Shown one piece after another: positions 10,671-19,636 of a DNA stretch of 30,651 nt. The notes beneath the pieces are model-generated. The model did not search any database. It saw only the letters and a list, made by a program, of their open reading frames with translations, and had not been told where the DNA came from. This stretch comes from Ministeria vibrans ATCC 50519 (lineage: Eukaryota; Opisthokonta; Filasterea). The stretch lies in assembly GCA_943704425.1 (NCBI GenBank), contig CALSCP010002263.1, positions 1-30,651 on the forward strand, written 5' to 3'. How positions within the stretch are numbered: the stretch's first letter is position 1; every line of letters begins with the position of its first letter. The position numbers were made by a program, and so were the translations under genes.

Positions 10671-11551
10671 ATGGACCCCCCTGATGAGGTGTATTGCTTG
10701 GCCACCGACCCACCCGAGAGGATACGTCGGGTGTTCGCCAATCACGGGTACTGCATCTTTCGCGAGTTCCTCTCCCTCCAGGAGGTCGGCCAGGCCAAGG
10801 ACTCTGTCGAGCGCCTCGTGAGCACCCTCGCCGACAACCCAGGCGTGCCGCGCGAAGACCTTGCCTACGACGATGTCAGTCGTCCTCTGACGCTCAAGCA
10901 GATCCAACACCTGCACGAGCACAACGCCTTCTGTGGTGCGCTGATGCAGACGACCCTCCGTCCGCTCGCTGCGTGCGCGCTCGGCGAGTGTGTCGTCTCC
11001 AGAAACATGCAGTAAGCGATATTCTCTGCGTAAGGCCCCGCGGATGATTGACCAGGCGGTGAGTAGATACTTTAACAAGCCCCCGCTGAGGGTGTATACG
11101 CCCGGCGACTGTTCGCGCGAGACACCGCCGCATCAGGACGGCTACTACTTCATGATCGAGCCTCAGAGCGCAGTCACAATGTGGCTGGCGCTTGACGATG
11201 CCGACGAACACAATGGGTGTCTGCGGTATGTTGCAGGGAGCGTGCGCAAGGGAATCCGACCGCACGACTTTAGCGACATTGTCGGCTTCTCACAGCGCAT
11301 CACCGACTACGACAATGCCACCGACAACGACACAGCACACGAAGTGCTCGTGCGCGCTCGCCCCGGCGATCTGGTCATCCACCATTCGCTCACCATCCAC
11401 CGTGCCGAGCCCAACCGCACCGAGGCACGTCCACGTCGTGCGGTCGGTGCAATCTTCTACGGTGTCTCCGCACAGGTGGACCCGACCCGCGTGGCCCAGC
11501 GACAGAGTCAAATCCGACAACGCGCAGCGCAGCTCAAAGGCCAACAACAAT

Positions 11552-11553
<2 letters not shown>
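10671..11553 (+). CDS. Phytanoyl-CoA dioxygenase (PhyH) family protein
   Basis: Fe(II)/2-oxoglutarate-dependent oxygenase of the PhyH superfamily, 275 residues, exons 10671-11011 and 11067-11553. The 55-bp intron (GTAAGC...GTAG) joins in phase 2 to give SRNMQ|YFNKPPLRVY; without it the frame stops at once. The double-stranded beta-helix core carries the iron ligands H136 and D138 (PPHQDGYYF) and distal H225 (LTIHRAEPN), with R235 or R238 to bind the 2-oxoglutarate carboxylate. VTMWLALDDADEHNGCLR is the typical family block. Length suits the PHYHD1 group. No peroxisomal PTS2 or C-terminal PTS1 is seen (it ends GQQQ), so phytanoyl-CoA need not be the substrate. The stop interrupts a CAA tract. 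The gene is convergent with the PAQR gene. Confidence 0.9.

Positions 11554-11601
<48 letters not shown>
11542..11601 (+). repeat. (CAA)n tract spanning the dioxygenase stop codon
   Basis: CAA triplets encode the last glutamines of the dioxygenase. One triplet is TAA (the stop, 11551-11553). Sixteen more CAA triplets follow in the same frame, then AAT GAG GCA TAA. Confidence 0.95.
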
Positions 11602-11651
11602 AATGAGGCATAAATGAACAGAATGATTGTACAGTGGACGACGACTCTCTG

Positions 11652-12737
11652 CTAGCACTGATCGAGTCGGTTGCGCTGGCGGAAGCGGAAGTACTCGTCG
11701 AGCGACCAACAACTCCAATATGCCGCTCCAAACACAAAGGTGTGCCAGATCTGATGCGATTGCCCGCAAATGTCGAACAGCCGCGGAAAGAATCGTTCGG
11801 GGATGTGCGACAGGAAGAACACAAATCCAAACGCCTACAAAACATAAAAAATAGACAAAAAAATTTTTAGTAGTTATAATACTTATAATATTCAGCGTAC
11901 ATAAAGACCATAGGTAATGAGGATGCGCGGGAGTTGCAGTTGAACTTCCTAAAGACAACAGAATATTAAAATCAACTTGAAATGCAAAAGAGGAATCAGA
12001 ATGCGTTGTCGTTACTTGAGAGGAGAGACCGCCACTGATGTGGATCCAGTGGAACAGAGGCACCAGAGTACTGACCACCAATGAGACAAAGGCACGTTCG
12101 CGAATGGAGACAAACCAGGGCGCGGTCTTGGCGAGGAAGACAAACAAGCAGGACATGGAGAGGTAGAAGGCGAGGTAGACGGTGCGCGCTGTGGGAGCAC
12201 ACGCAAACGCAAAGAAGATCGGACAGAGAAACGAGGCGCAGCTCTGAATGACAATACCACTGAGATCAAGCGACAGCCAGAAGGTGAAGTGTTTGGATGA
12301 GACCATCAGGAGAGCGTGGAAGAGACCCGACAGCAGAAAGCACAGCGACGCACACAGCAGACCCAAGTGCATCACCAGTTGGTCTGCAACAGACTGCTGC
12401 TGCCAAAATTCATCGTAAAACAGGTTCACCTGACAGTATAAGAAGAATGCGAGCGCCAAGAAGTGCGTCCACACATTGAATGTTTCGTTGTGCAGCGTGA
12501 AAATCGAAAGAAGCGACTGCACGGAATTGTAGTGGACTCTACACCGATAAACATGAGCGCAACGAAGACGCCGCCGGCCCCAGCCGCTTACCGATAGCCT
12601 CGTTCGATGAATTGGGCATGCATCCACTCGGGTGCGTCCTTGCGCTCCACGATGCGGGGCCTGGACGCGTCATGTCGGCTCTGCCTCTCCCCGTCCTCGT
12701 CCGCCCTTCCCTTCTTCACGCGTCGGCTGATCGGCAT
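11652..12737 (-). CDS. PAQR-family seven-transmembrane protein
   Basis: Progestin/adipoQ receptor family (hemolysin III related), integral membrane proteins with receptor and ceramidase-like activity. Four exons: 12737-12592, 12538-12016, 11948-11901 (a 16-codon microexon) and 11834-11652, giving 299 residues. A hydrophilic N terminus leads to ERGYRVHYN, then FTLHNETFNVWTH (62-74), the family hallmark, followed by about seven hydrophobic helices. Candidate zinc ligands are the His in LSGLFHALL and the HxxxH in GQSHQIWHTF near the C terminus, preceded by the diagnostic HIPERFFPRLFD. The TAG stop follows RLDQC. All three presumed metal-binding His are kept, so catalysis is plausible. Ligand and subclass are not decidable from sequence alone. 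Confidence 0.92.
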
Positions 12738-13017
12738 TCGTGCAGCTTCTAGATTACACAGTCGACAGCAGGGCGTTCAAGTCTAATAGCGGGTGAACAC
12801 TAAAAAAGAATTACTACTACTACTAATTATTCTAAAATAATTATTATTGAATCTCTGAAATTTCATTGGTAACTCTTCCATCCTATCTTTCTCTTTCGCT
12901 TTCTCTCTGACTCTCTCTCTCTCTCTCTCTCTCTCGATTTCTCGTATCTCACTCGCGCCATCTCTACTTCTCTCACTCACTCGTTTGAAAGGAAAAGAAA
13001 AAAAAGCAAACAAAAAA
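12738..13017. other. Spacer between PAQR start and NLR-like gene end
   Basis: This 280-bp stretch carries the PAQR promoter and the 3' UTR of the NLR-like gene. It is AT-rich, with a (CT)n run at about 12911-12935. I see no gene in it. Confidence 0.6.
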
Positions 13018-16000
13018 TTACTGGAGACGGACAACGGTGACAGATTGGCCAAAGCCAATGGCTATGTAGTCACCGCACGTTGCGACGGCGTGCACGGCGG
13101 AATTGGTGTAGACACAGGCGAGTTGGTGGCCCTTGGCAACGTCCCAGGCGCGGAGAGAGCTGTCGGCACTGCCCGTGAGCACCACCTTGCAATCGTCAGT
13201 CATGGCAATGGCACGCACAGAGTACTGGTGGCCCGAGAACTCCTGGACGGTCGTGCCGGCGCGGAACACGTTGACAACAGTATCGTCGGAGCGTGTCACG
13301 GTCGAGAGGTCCTGGCCAAGCGCGACGTCCGCCACCCACGAGGGCATGCCCGACACCTTGCGCAGAGGCACACGCTTCACCACGTCCCACTCGACCGTTG
13401 ACTTGTCCCAGCTGCCCGAGACGGCGTGTGTGCCGGCGTCGTTGAGCGTCACGCACGTCACGCGTGCCGTGTGAGAGTTGGTAAGCACACCCAGAGCGGT
13501 TGCGGTGACGTTTTTGGCACCTGCCGAGAGTGACCACACTCGGATGACATTGTCGTCGTCGTCCTCGCACACAGTCAGAAGGCACAGGCCCGTTGCGCGA
13601 TTCAGCGCCACCGACGACACCTTCTTTTTGCCCTTGAGCACCACACAGGCACACTGATTGGCGCCGTCAGAGGTGCGCGTAAACGCGTCTAGTGACCACA
13701 CACGCACCGTGCCGTCCACCGAGCCACTCACCACTCGTGTGCCGTGTGTCGTCGTGCTCACATCCGAAATGGCGTCCCCATGGCCCGTTAGCACCTGTGT
13801 CAGCTCGCCCGTCTCGGCAAGCCACACGCGCAACGTCGCGTCCTGCGAGCCACTCACCACCGCCGGCGACGCACCACCCGAAATGCATACGCACGAAATG
13901 CGATCCGAATGGCCCGCAAACGTGTGAAGCATGTCGTCCTCGCCGGTAATGTCCGTGATGCGCAAGGTACCGTCGACGCTGCTCGTGACCACGTTGCAGC
14001 CGTTGGCAAGCACTGCGCCGCCCGTAATCGCGTCCTGGTGACCCGTCGTGAGCGGCAGCCCATGGCACTTGCCCGTCGACACATCCCACACGCGCACCAA
14101 AGTGTCGGACGAGCCCGTCATGACGAGACCGGGGCGCGCGCGCACCGGGTCCACACAGCTCACCGCTTGCACATGACCCGTCAGCTTGAACAGCTCCTTG
14201 CCCGTGTTCACGTCCCACACGCGCGCCGTCTTGTCAAACGAGCCGGACACAAGCACAAACTCGGTGGCGTCCAGCGCTTTCGCAGCCGACTTGCCCTTGG
14301 CCTTGCGTCGTGCTGTCGTTGGCGACAATGCCAGCGTCGTCAGCTTGCCTGCGTCCCCTGCCGCCGTCGCCGCCGTGGTGGGCCGCTCCACAAACGCCAG
14401 TGACGTCACGTCCTTGCCGTGTCCCTTGCACGTATGCTTCAACTTCCACTCCTTCACATCCCAAATCGACACTGTCTTGTCGGCCGATCCAGACGCAAGC
14501 GTTGTGCCGTCCGCCGACAGTGCCACTGCAGTGACCTAGAAAAAAAAGAAGAAGAAGATAAACCATTTGAGAAAAGAAGAAGAAGATATTTTAAAATAAT
14601 TATAATTTTTTCAATAATAATAATTATTATTATTATTATCAATGGCGACAAAAAAAAATTAATTAATATTGACGTTGATGTAATAAAATAAAATAATAAA
14701 ATCAACTTTACCCATCCTGAGTGAGCCTTAGACTTGACATGGGACGGCTGGAGAAGCACTGGGTCGTCGAGAACGGCAGCTGCCTCTGAAGGGAGCTCCC
14801 AGGCGAGAATGGCCTTGCTGAAGCTGCCGGCGTACACGGTGAGACCGTCGGGAGCAAAGACGACCGAGGTGAGCTGGCCATCGCCAGCGAGACGGAAAAG
14901 ACACTCGGCGGACTCGACGGACCACACGCGCACCGAGCTGTCCCACGAGGCGGAGGCAAGGCCACCGCCGTCGGCCGAGATGGAGAGCGCCACAATGCGG
15001 CTGGTGTGGCCCACCATGCTGCGCACAATGCGATGGTGCGACAAACTCGCGTCCACTTGCCACACGTGAATGGGATAGTCGTCGTCGTCGCCGTACTGCA
15101 GATGGGCCGAGAGCACATAGCGACTAAGAGACTCGACACACACCGCAGTCACATCGACAGTGTCATCATCGACACACATGACGGGTTGGGTGGGCGTCTC
15201 GCCGGGAACGTCGAGCAGACGATGGCGCCACCAAGGCTGCAACCAGATGCGTCGGGGGGCGCGCGAAGCGACGGCCGCCGCGGTGCGCAGCAGGCTAACC
15301 AAGGGCGCATGTGTGCGCTCGAGCAGACGGCCCCACAACTGGTGAGCGAACCAGTGTGGGTCGCACACGTCGCTGCGCACGCCCGCGGTGGGATCGTCGG
15401 GCTCCTCGTAGTGCGGCTGCTTCATCATGATAAAGAGTACCACGCGCAAGAGACGCAACGAGAGCTGCAGCTCAACTGCCTCGCCCGTCATGTGCGGCAG
15501 CACTGCGTTGATTTCGTCCACCAACATAGACAGGCCGATGGAGACGCTCTTGGCAGACTCGACGCGCGCAATGAGCCAGAGGCAATCGAAAAAAGTGCCG
15601 CGCAGCACCTCCCAGTGGCTTGAGAGGGCCGCGTGCCATGGCAGCCAGCGCAACATGTAGTGACAACCGGCCGTGTCGAACCGCTGTGTAATCACATGCA
15701 AGAAGAGGCCGTCGTCGTCGTCGTCGCTGCCGTCGTCGCCGAGTTGCCCACCGCGTGCCGCGGCTCGCTTGCTTCGCTCGGCACTGACCAGCTCCATTAG
15801 AGGCTCCACCACATTGGCGTGGATCCAGACGGCCTTCGACGCACGCTGTTTGCCTGTGACCTTGGCGGTTGCGGCGGCATTCTTGGTGGGCGCAAGCGAC
15901 ACGAGCGCGGTGCTGTCCTGCTCAATGACATGGGCACGCACTGTATCGTGCACGTAGATAAGTTCGCCCTTGTTGCACGTCTTGACGAGCGACAAAGCAA

Positions 16001-16450
16001 TGAGGCGATCCAACAGCTCGTCGTCGCCCTGACCAATGAGCTTGGCAATGGAGCGCGGCACTGGTCTGTACTGCGCCGCAACACACAGACGATGGAACAT
16101 GACCTTTTCGGGGCCCTCGTCGAGAATGCTCTCGCACATTTGCAGCGCAACTGTCTGTCGCGCAGCCACACCGGCACTCTCAATGGGTTGCAACAGCTGA
16201 GCCCACGTGCGTCGCGCCTGAGCCAGCTGACCAATGGCGTGCAACAGTGCCGTGTCGGTCGCAAGCAGGTCCATGATTGCCAAGGCGTCCGAGTTGTTCT
16301 GGATGCCTAAAGAGAAAAACATTAATATTGTTAATTAATTTTTATTATTAATTTTTATTATTAGTATTATTATTATTAGTATTGTATTTTTGATTCTATT
16401 ATGAGTAATAGGAGTAGTAGTACTATTATTATTATTATTATTATTATTAC

Positions 16451-16533
<83 letters not shown>

Positions 16534-16569
16534 NNNNNNNNNTATTATTATTATTATTATTATTATTAC

Positions 16570-16652
<83 letters not shown>

Positions 16653-18791
16653 TCAATAATTATTATTATTATTGTTATTATTATTAATGTTATTAGCATT
16701 ATAATAATTATTTTTGATTTTATTATTATTATTATTAATAGTAGTATTATAATATTAATTATTATTATTATAGTTTTCGTTGCATGGTACCTTCAGCGCG
16801 CTTTCCGCTGAGTTCAGCAAAGAAAGGAATGAGTAGAACCTTTGAGATGGGATCAATGGCGATGAAGAAATCGTCGCGTGAGTCGGGTGGGGTCGCAAAG
16901 GTCGGAGTGGGAGGGTTGGAGGAGGTAGGCGAGGCGAGGGCCTCGGCCGTGTTGAAAAAGGGCGGGTCGGCCGGGAGGATATCGTCGTCGAATTCGTCGC
17001 GAGCGTCTGGGAACATAGAGTTGTCGTTGACGGTGTCGCTGAGAGCAAGCAGACAGCCGTGGTCGGCGTCGACGCAATCGAGAGCGGAGAGGATGTGATG
17101 GTCAAAGACACTGTCGATGACAATAAGAATGCGCTTGGAGTGGAGGCGTTGGCGCAGGAAGCGACGGCGCAGAAGCCAGGCGGGCGTAGTTGAAGTGACG
17201 GGGAGCGATGGAGCCGAGGCGCTTGACGACCCCGACGTAGAGGTGGTCTTTTTCGGAGAGAGGAACTGACAGCTCAAGAGTTCGCAAAGACGCTGCTGGA
17301 GCGAGAGGGCGACGGCAGGCACAGCGCCGGCGGCGGAGAGAGCCGCGTCGCCGAGGGCTTCTAAAACGCGTTTCTTGGCCTTGCCCTTGAGAGTCTTGAC
17401 CTTACTCATGGAGGTACTAGCCTTGGTTGGCGACGAGCTGAGCACGCGAGAGCCACGGAGGGTCTTGAGAGCCGATTTGGAGGGCGAGCCGTCGACAGAG
17501 GTGGCGCGCACCTTGAGCTCGTGCTCCACCGCCGCGTCTGTCAGGCTGTTGCGCCGCTTGGACGACGACGCAACAAGCAGCGGCGAACCAGTGTCGCACG
17601 AGGCGTCCAACCAGATGATTCCGTCCGAAAATTGGCTCAATATCTAAAATAATAATTAAATAAATAAATAAAAACGTTGATGGCGGAGGAGCGCACATGA
17701 CGACACAGGTAAAACCGCAAAAAAGGTTTCTTTTGTTTTTTTTCATGCAGTACCTTTTCATGTTGAACAATCTTGGCGGCAAGAGTGGACTTGCCGATGC
17801 CCGAGGGACCGGAGAGGGTGATGCAGCGACGGCGAGAGGGGTTTTGACGTGGCGCAGTGAGGCGACTGACGACTTCGTCGAGGAGATCGTCGCGTTCGAT
17901 GCGCACTGGCGGCTGCGGTACGTCGAGGAGATTCTCGATCCAGCTGTCGGGCCAGGCGGAATCACGTTCGCTGACGCACGGCTGAGTTTCGAGGGCGCTC
18001 GTCAGGGTGGTACGATGACTTGCGCGGGCGCGGTTTGACGATTGGGCGGTGTAAGAGGCGCGACGGGCGAGGCCCTCGGCGAGGGAGACGCCTGCGAGCG
18101 AGGAGTTGATAAGCGACGAGCCCCAGGAGATCTTTGAAATGGTGTTTTCGGGGTCCTCGGAGTAGGCGACGGACACGAGATCCATGCAGTTGGCGAGGGA
18201 AGCGTCGCCGAGGGCTGCGACCACACGAATGATAGAGCGTTTGAGGAAGACGCGGCCGCTTGCGTGCGCATGGGCATAGACGGCGGTGTAGGGCCCGTGG
18301 AAGACGATGGTGTCGAGCCTGTCGGTGGCGGCGGTGTCGAGAGTGGCGCACAGTTCGGCGGGGCTCAAGACGGTTTTGTCGGCGAGTTTGAGGCTGCCGT
18401 CCAAATCGAAGTTACCCACCAAATGGACAATGTGGGGCTTTGACGCGGCCAGCGAGCGGTAGAAGTGGCTGCGAGTGGTCACGTCGGAGACACGCATGTC
18501 GACGCCCATGGCCACTTCGGCGTTGGGGTCGTCGACGTTGACTTCGCTTGACGAAGTTGATTCGCGCAGACACTCACAGAAATGCGGCAGGATCGATCGC
18601 GCCGCGTCGCTGTTGGCGTCCGACGACAGGCTGCCGACGGAGCGCACAAGGAGCACGGCGGCCGTCCGGCGCGGACCCGCAAAGTCGCGGTGTGGATGTG
18701 GAATGCGCACGTCGGCGCGGATCAGCGGCTCTGTGTTGAGCCGCGTCGTCACAACCGCGTCGCTTAGTGCCGTTAGTGTCCCGTCCCACAT
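13018..18791 (-). CDS. CHAT-like / NB-ARC / WD40 NLR-type protein
   Basis: Four exons (18791-17754, 17643-16791, 16306-14712, 14535-13018) join in phases 0, 1 and 0 to give 1667 residues. Residues about 40-250 resemble a CHAT caspase-fold domain (PHIVHLVGN, DGSLKLAD, LSPAEL, GVSLAEGLARRAS). Residues 300-630 are an NB-ARC-type NTPase: Walker A GPSGIGKST (328-336), RNBS-A-like FSDGIIWLD, and Walker B ILIVIDSV (518-525). Residues 631-760 fit ARC/winged-helix with VHD (749-751) in the MHD position. A helical linker ends in a motif around WGRLLERTHAPL, and about 1007-1667 hold 14 WD40 blades, enough for two seven-bladed propellers as in APAF1. Such proteins are oligomerising sensors in immunity or cell death. 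The CHAT His and Cys appear lost (N127, P167). About 90 low-complexity residues are inserted before Walker B. Start is the first in-frame ATG; an upstream exon is possible. Confidence 0.85.
14536..14711 (-). other. Intron 3 of NLR-like gene
   Basis: A 176-bp AT-rich intron with donor GTAAAG and acceptor TTTCTAG, phase 0. It splits a WD40 blade between HSGW and VTAVALSADG. It contains a short ATT tract. Confidence 0.85.
16307..16790 (-). repeat. Intron 2 of NLR-like gene, mostly (ATT)n, with assembly gap
   Basis: This 484-bp intron (donor GTACCA, acceptor TTTAG, phase 1) is mostly ATT microsatellite, almost pure from about 16424 to 16651. A run of nine N at 16534-16542 marks an assembly gap, so the true length is unknown. 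On the sense strand the repeat is (AAT)n, as in the RasGEF intron at the left edge. Confidence 0.9.
17644..17753 (-). other. Intron 1 of NLR-like gene
   Basis: A 110-bp intron with donor GTACTG and acceptor TTTTAG, phase 0. It falls ten codons after the Walker A threonine and separates AAKIVQHEK from ILSQFSDGIIW, so splicing is required for a functional nucleotide-binding site. Confidence 0.85.
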
Positions 18792-19123
18792 TTGCAATGA
18801 CAAAAATCTTTGGTGATTTGCGTTTAGCTTTTCGGTTTTGGTTTTTTTTTTTTGGTTTTTTGTTTTTTTTTTGGTTTTTTGGTTTTTTTTTCTTGGTTTT
18901 TTTTTCGAGTGAAGTCACTGACTGACTGAATACTGTTTTTTTTAACAAAATACAAAGTATTTAACTATTTATTGTTCGAATGTTTGATGTTGGGATGGTG
19001 ACTGCCTGACTGGTGAGTGGTCACAGGCCACAGGCGTGAGGTGACTGGGAACTCTAACGTCTAAAGTAAAATTCTATCTCGCCCTATCTTATATTTACTT
19101 CTATCTTATCAGTGATAATGATA

Positions 19124-19270
19124 ATGTTTGTTGCAGCCGACCCGCCCCGCCTCACGGGCTCCCTGTGTACCACGGGAGCGCCCCGCAGTCACCTGGACGT
19201 TGCCGCCGCCAAGCACTTCAACCACGACTTCGACTTTACACTCTTTGCCGACAGACACCTCTCTTGCTGA
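19124..19270 (+). CDS. Small ORF in GC-rich island, unassigned
   Basis: A 48-residue frame runs from ATG (19124) to TGA (19268-19270). It begins MFVAADPPRLTG and includes AAAKHFNHDFDF. Its third codon positions are G/C-rich like the real exons nearby and unlike the AT-rich spacer around it. The sequence TTTGTTGCAG just inside the start could also be a 3' splice site. I do not recognise the peptide. It may be a genuine small gene, an isolated exon of an undetected gene, a gene fragment, or part of a structured RNA, since GCTCCC and GGGAGC near 19160-19180 could pair. Confidence 0.3.
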   Translation: MFVAADPPRLTGSLCTTGAPRSHLDVAAAKHFNHDFDFTLFADRHLSC

Positions 19271-19595
19271 GCCAGCAGTGCCCTAAGCCCCCTCTCTGGG
19301 AGGTATGGCGTACTATTGCGATTTCCTCCCTGCATAGCGACGACTCAGCACTCTGACCTGCCACGGTGCTCCCATGTTACCTCTAGAGGTTTCGGTTGAG
19401 TTTGCAAGGCGGTCTGATCGGCTGTGTCTTTGTGTGGTAACTAAATCATTAATAAATGAAGAAGAACAATACAACCCAATTTTATTCATAATACGGACAT
19501 GATACAGTGAACAGGATCAAGTCGATCATTGATCAACAATAAAATCGCGAGCGCAATCGCTTTCCCAGAGAGGGAATCGCAAAAAAAATCGTGAT

Positions 19596-19601
19596 TTTAT
19601 T
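19596..19601 (-). terminator. Polyadenylation signal AATAAA for the FAAP100-like gene
   Basis: AATAAA on the minus strand, 36 nt downstream of the TAA stop at 19637. Confidence 0.5.
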
Positions 19602-19636
19602 ATTACGTCTTATACAATACAATACATTTTAAACAT

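Larger units (their letters stand above)
18792..19636. other. Spacer between NLR-like and FAAP100-like genes
   Basis: An 845-bp gap. The left part (18839-18906) is a T-run/GGTTTT tract next to the NLR-like start. At 18918-19050 there are repeated GACTGACTGA/GTGACTG elements. A GC-rich island follows at about 19124-19440 (separate entry). The right part is AT-rich and carries the 3' UTR of the minus-strand gene ending at 19637, including a poly(A) signal. Confidence 0.6.

Noticed and set aside
1352-13017. General spliced-leader trans-splicing from AG directly upstream of ATGs
   Set aside because: Only the HCF101-type and SPT5 starts show an acceptor-like sequence; the SYLF, PAQR, dioxygenase, NLR-like and FAAP100-like starts do not. 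Kept only as one option for SPT5.
16376-16699. Polyasparagine/polyisoleucine coding region
   Set aside because: Only the (ATT)n microsatellite read as protein; it lies within an intron whose flanking exons join in frame, and contains an assembly gap.
18792-19636. tRNA, rRNA or known snRNA gene in the largest intergenic gap
   Set aside because: No cloverleaf, no A/B boxes and no recognisable snRNA core sequence by eye.
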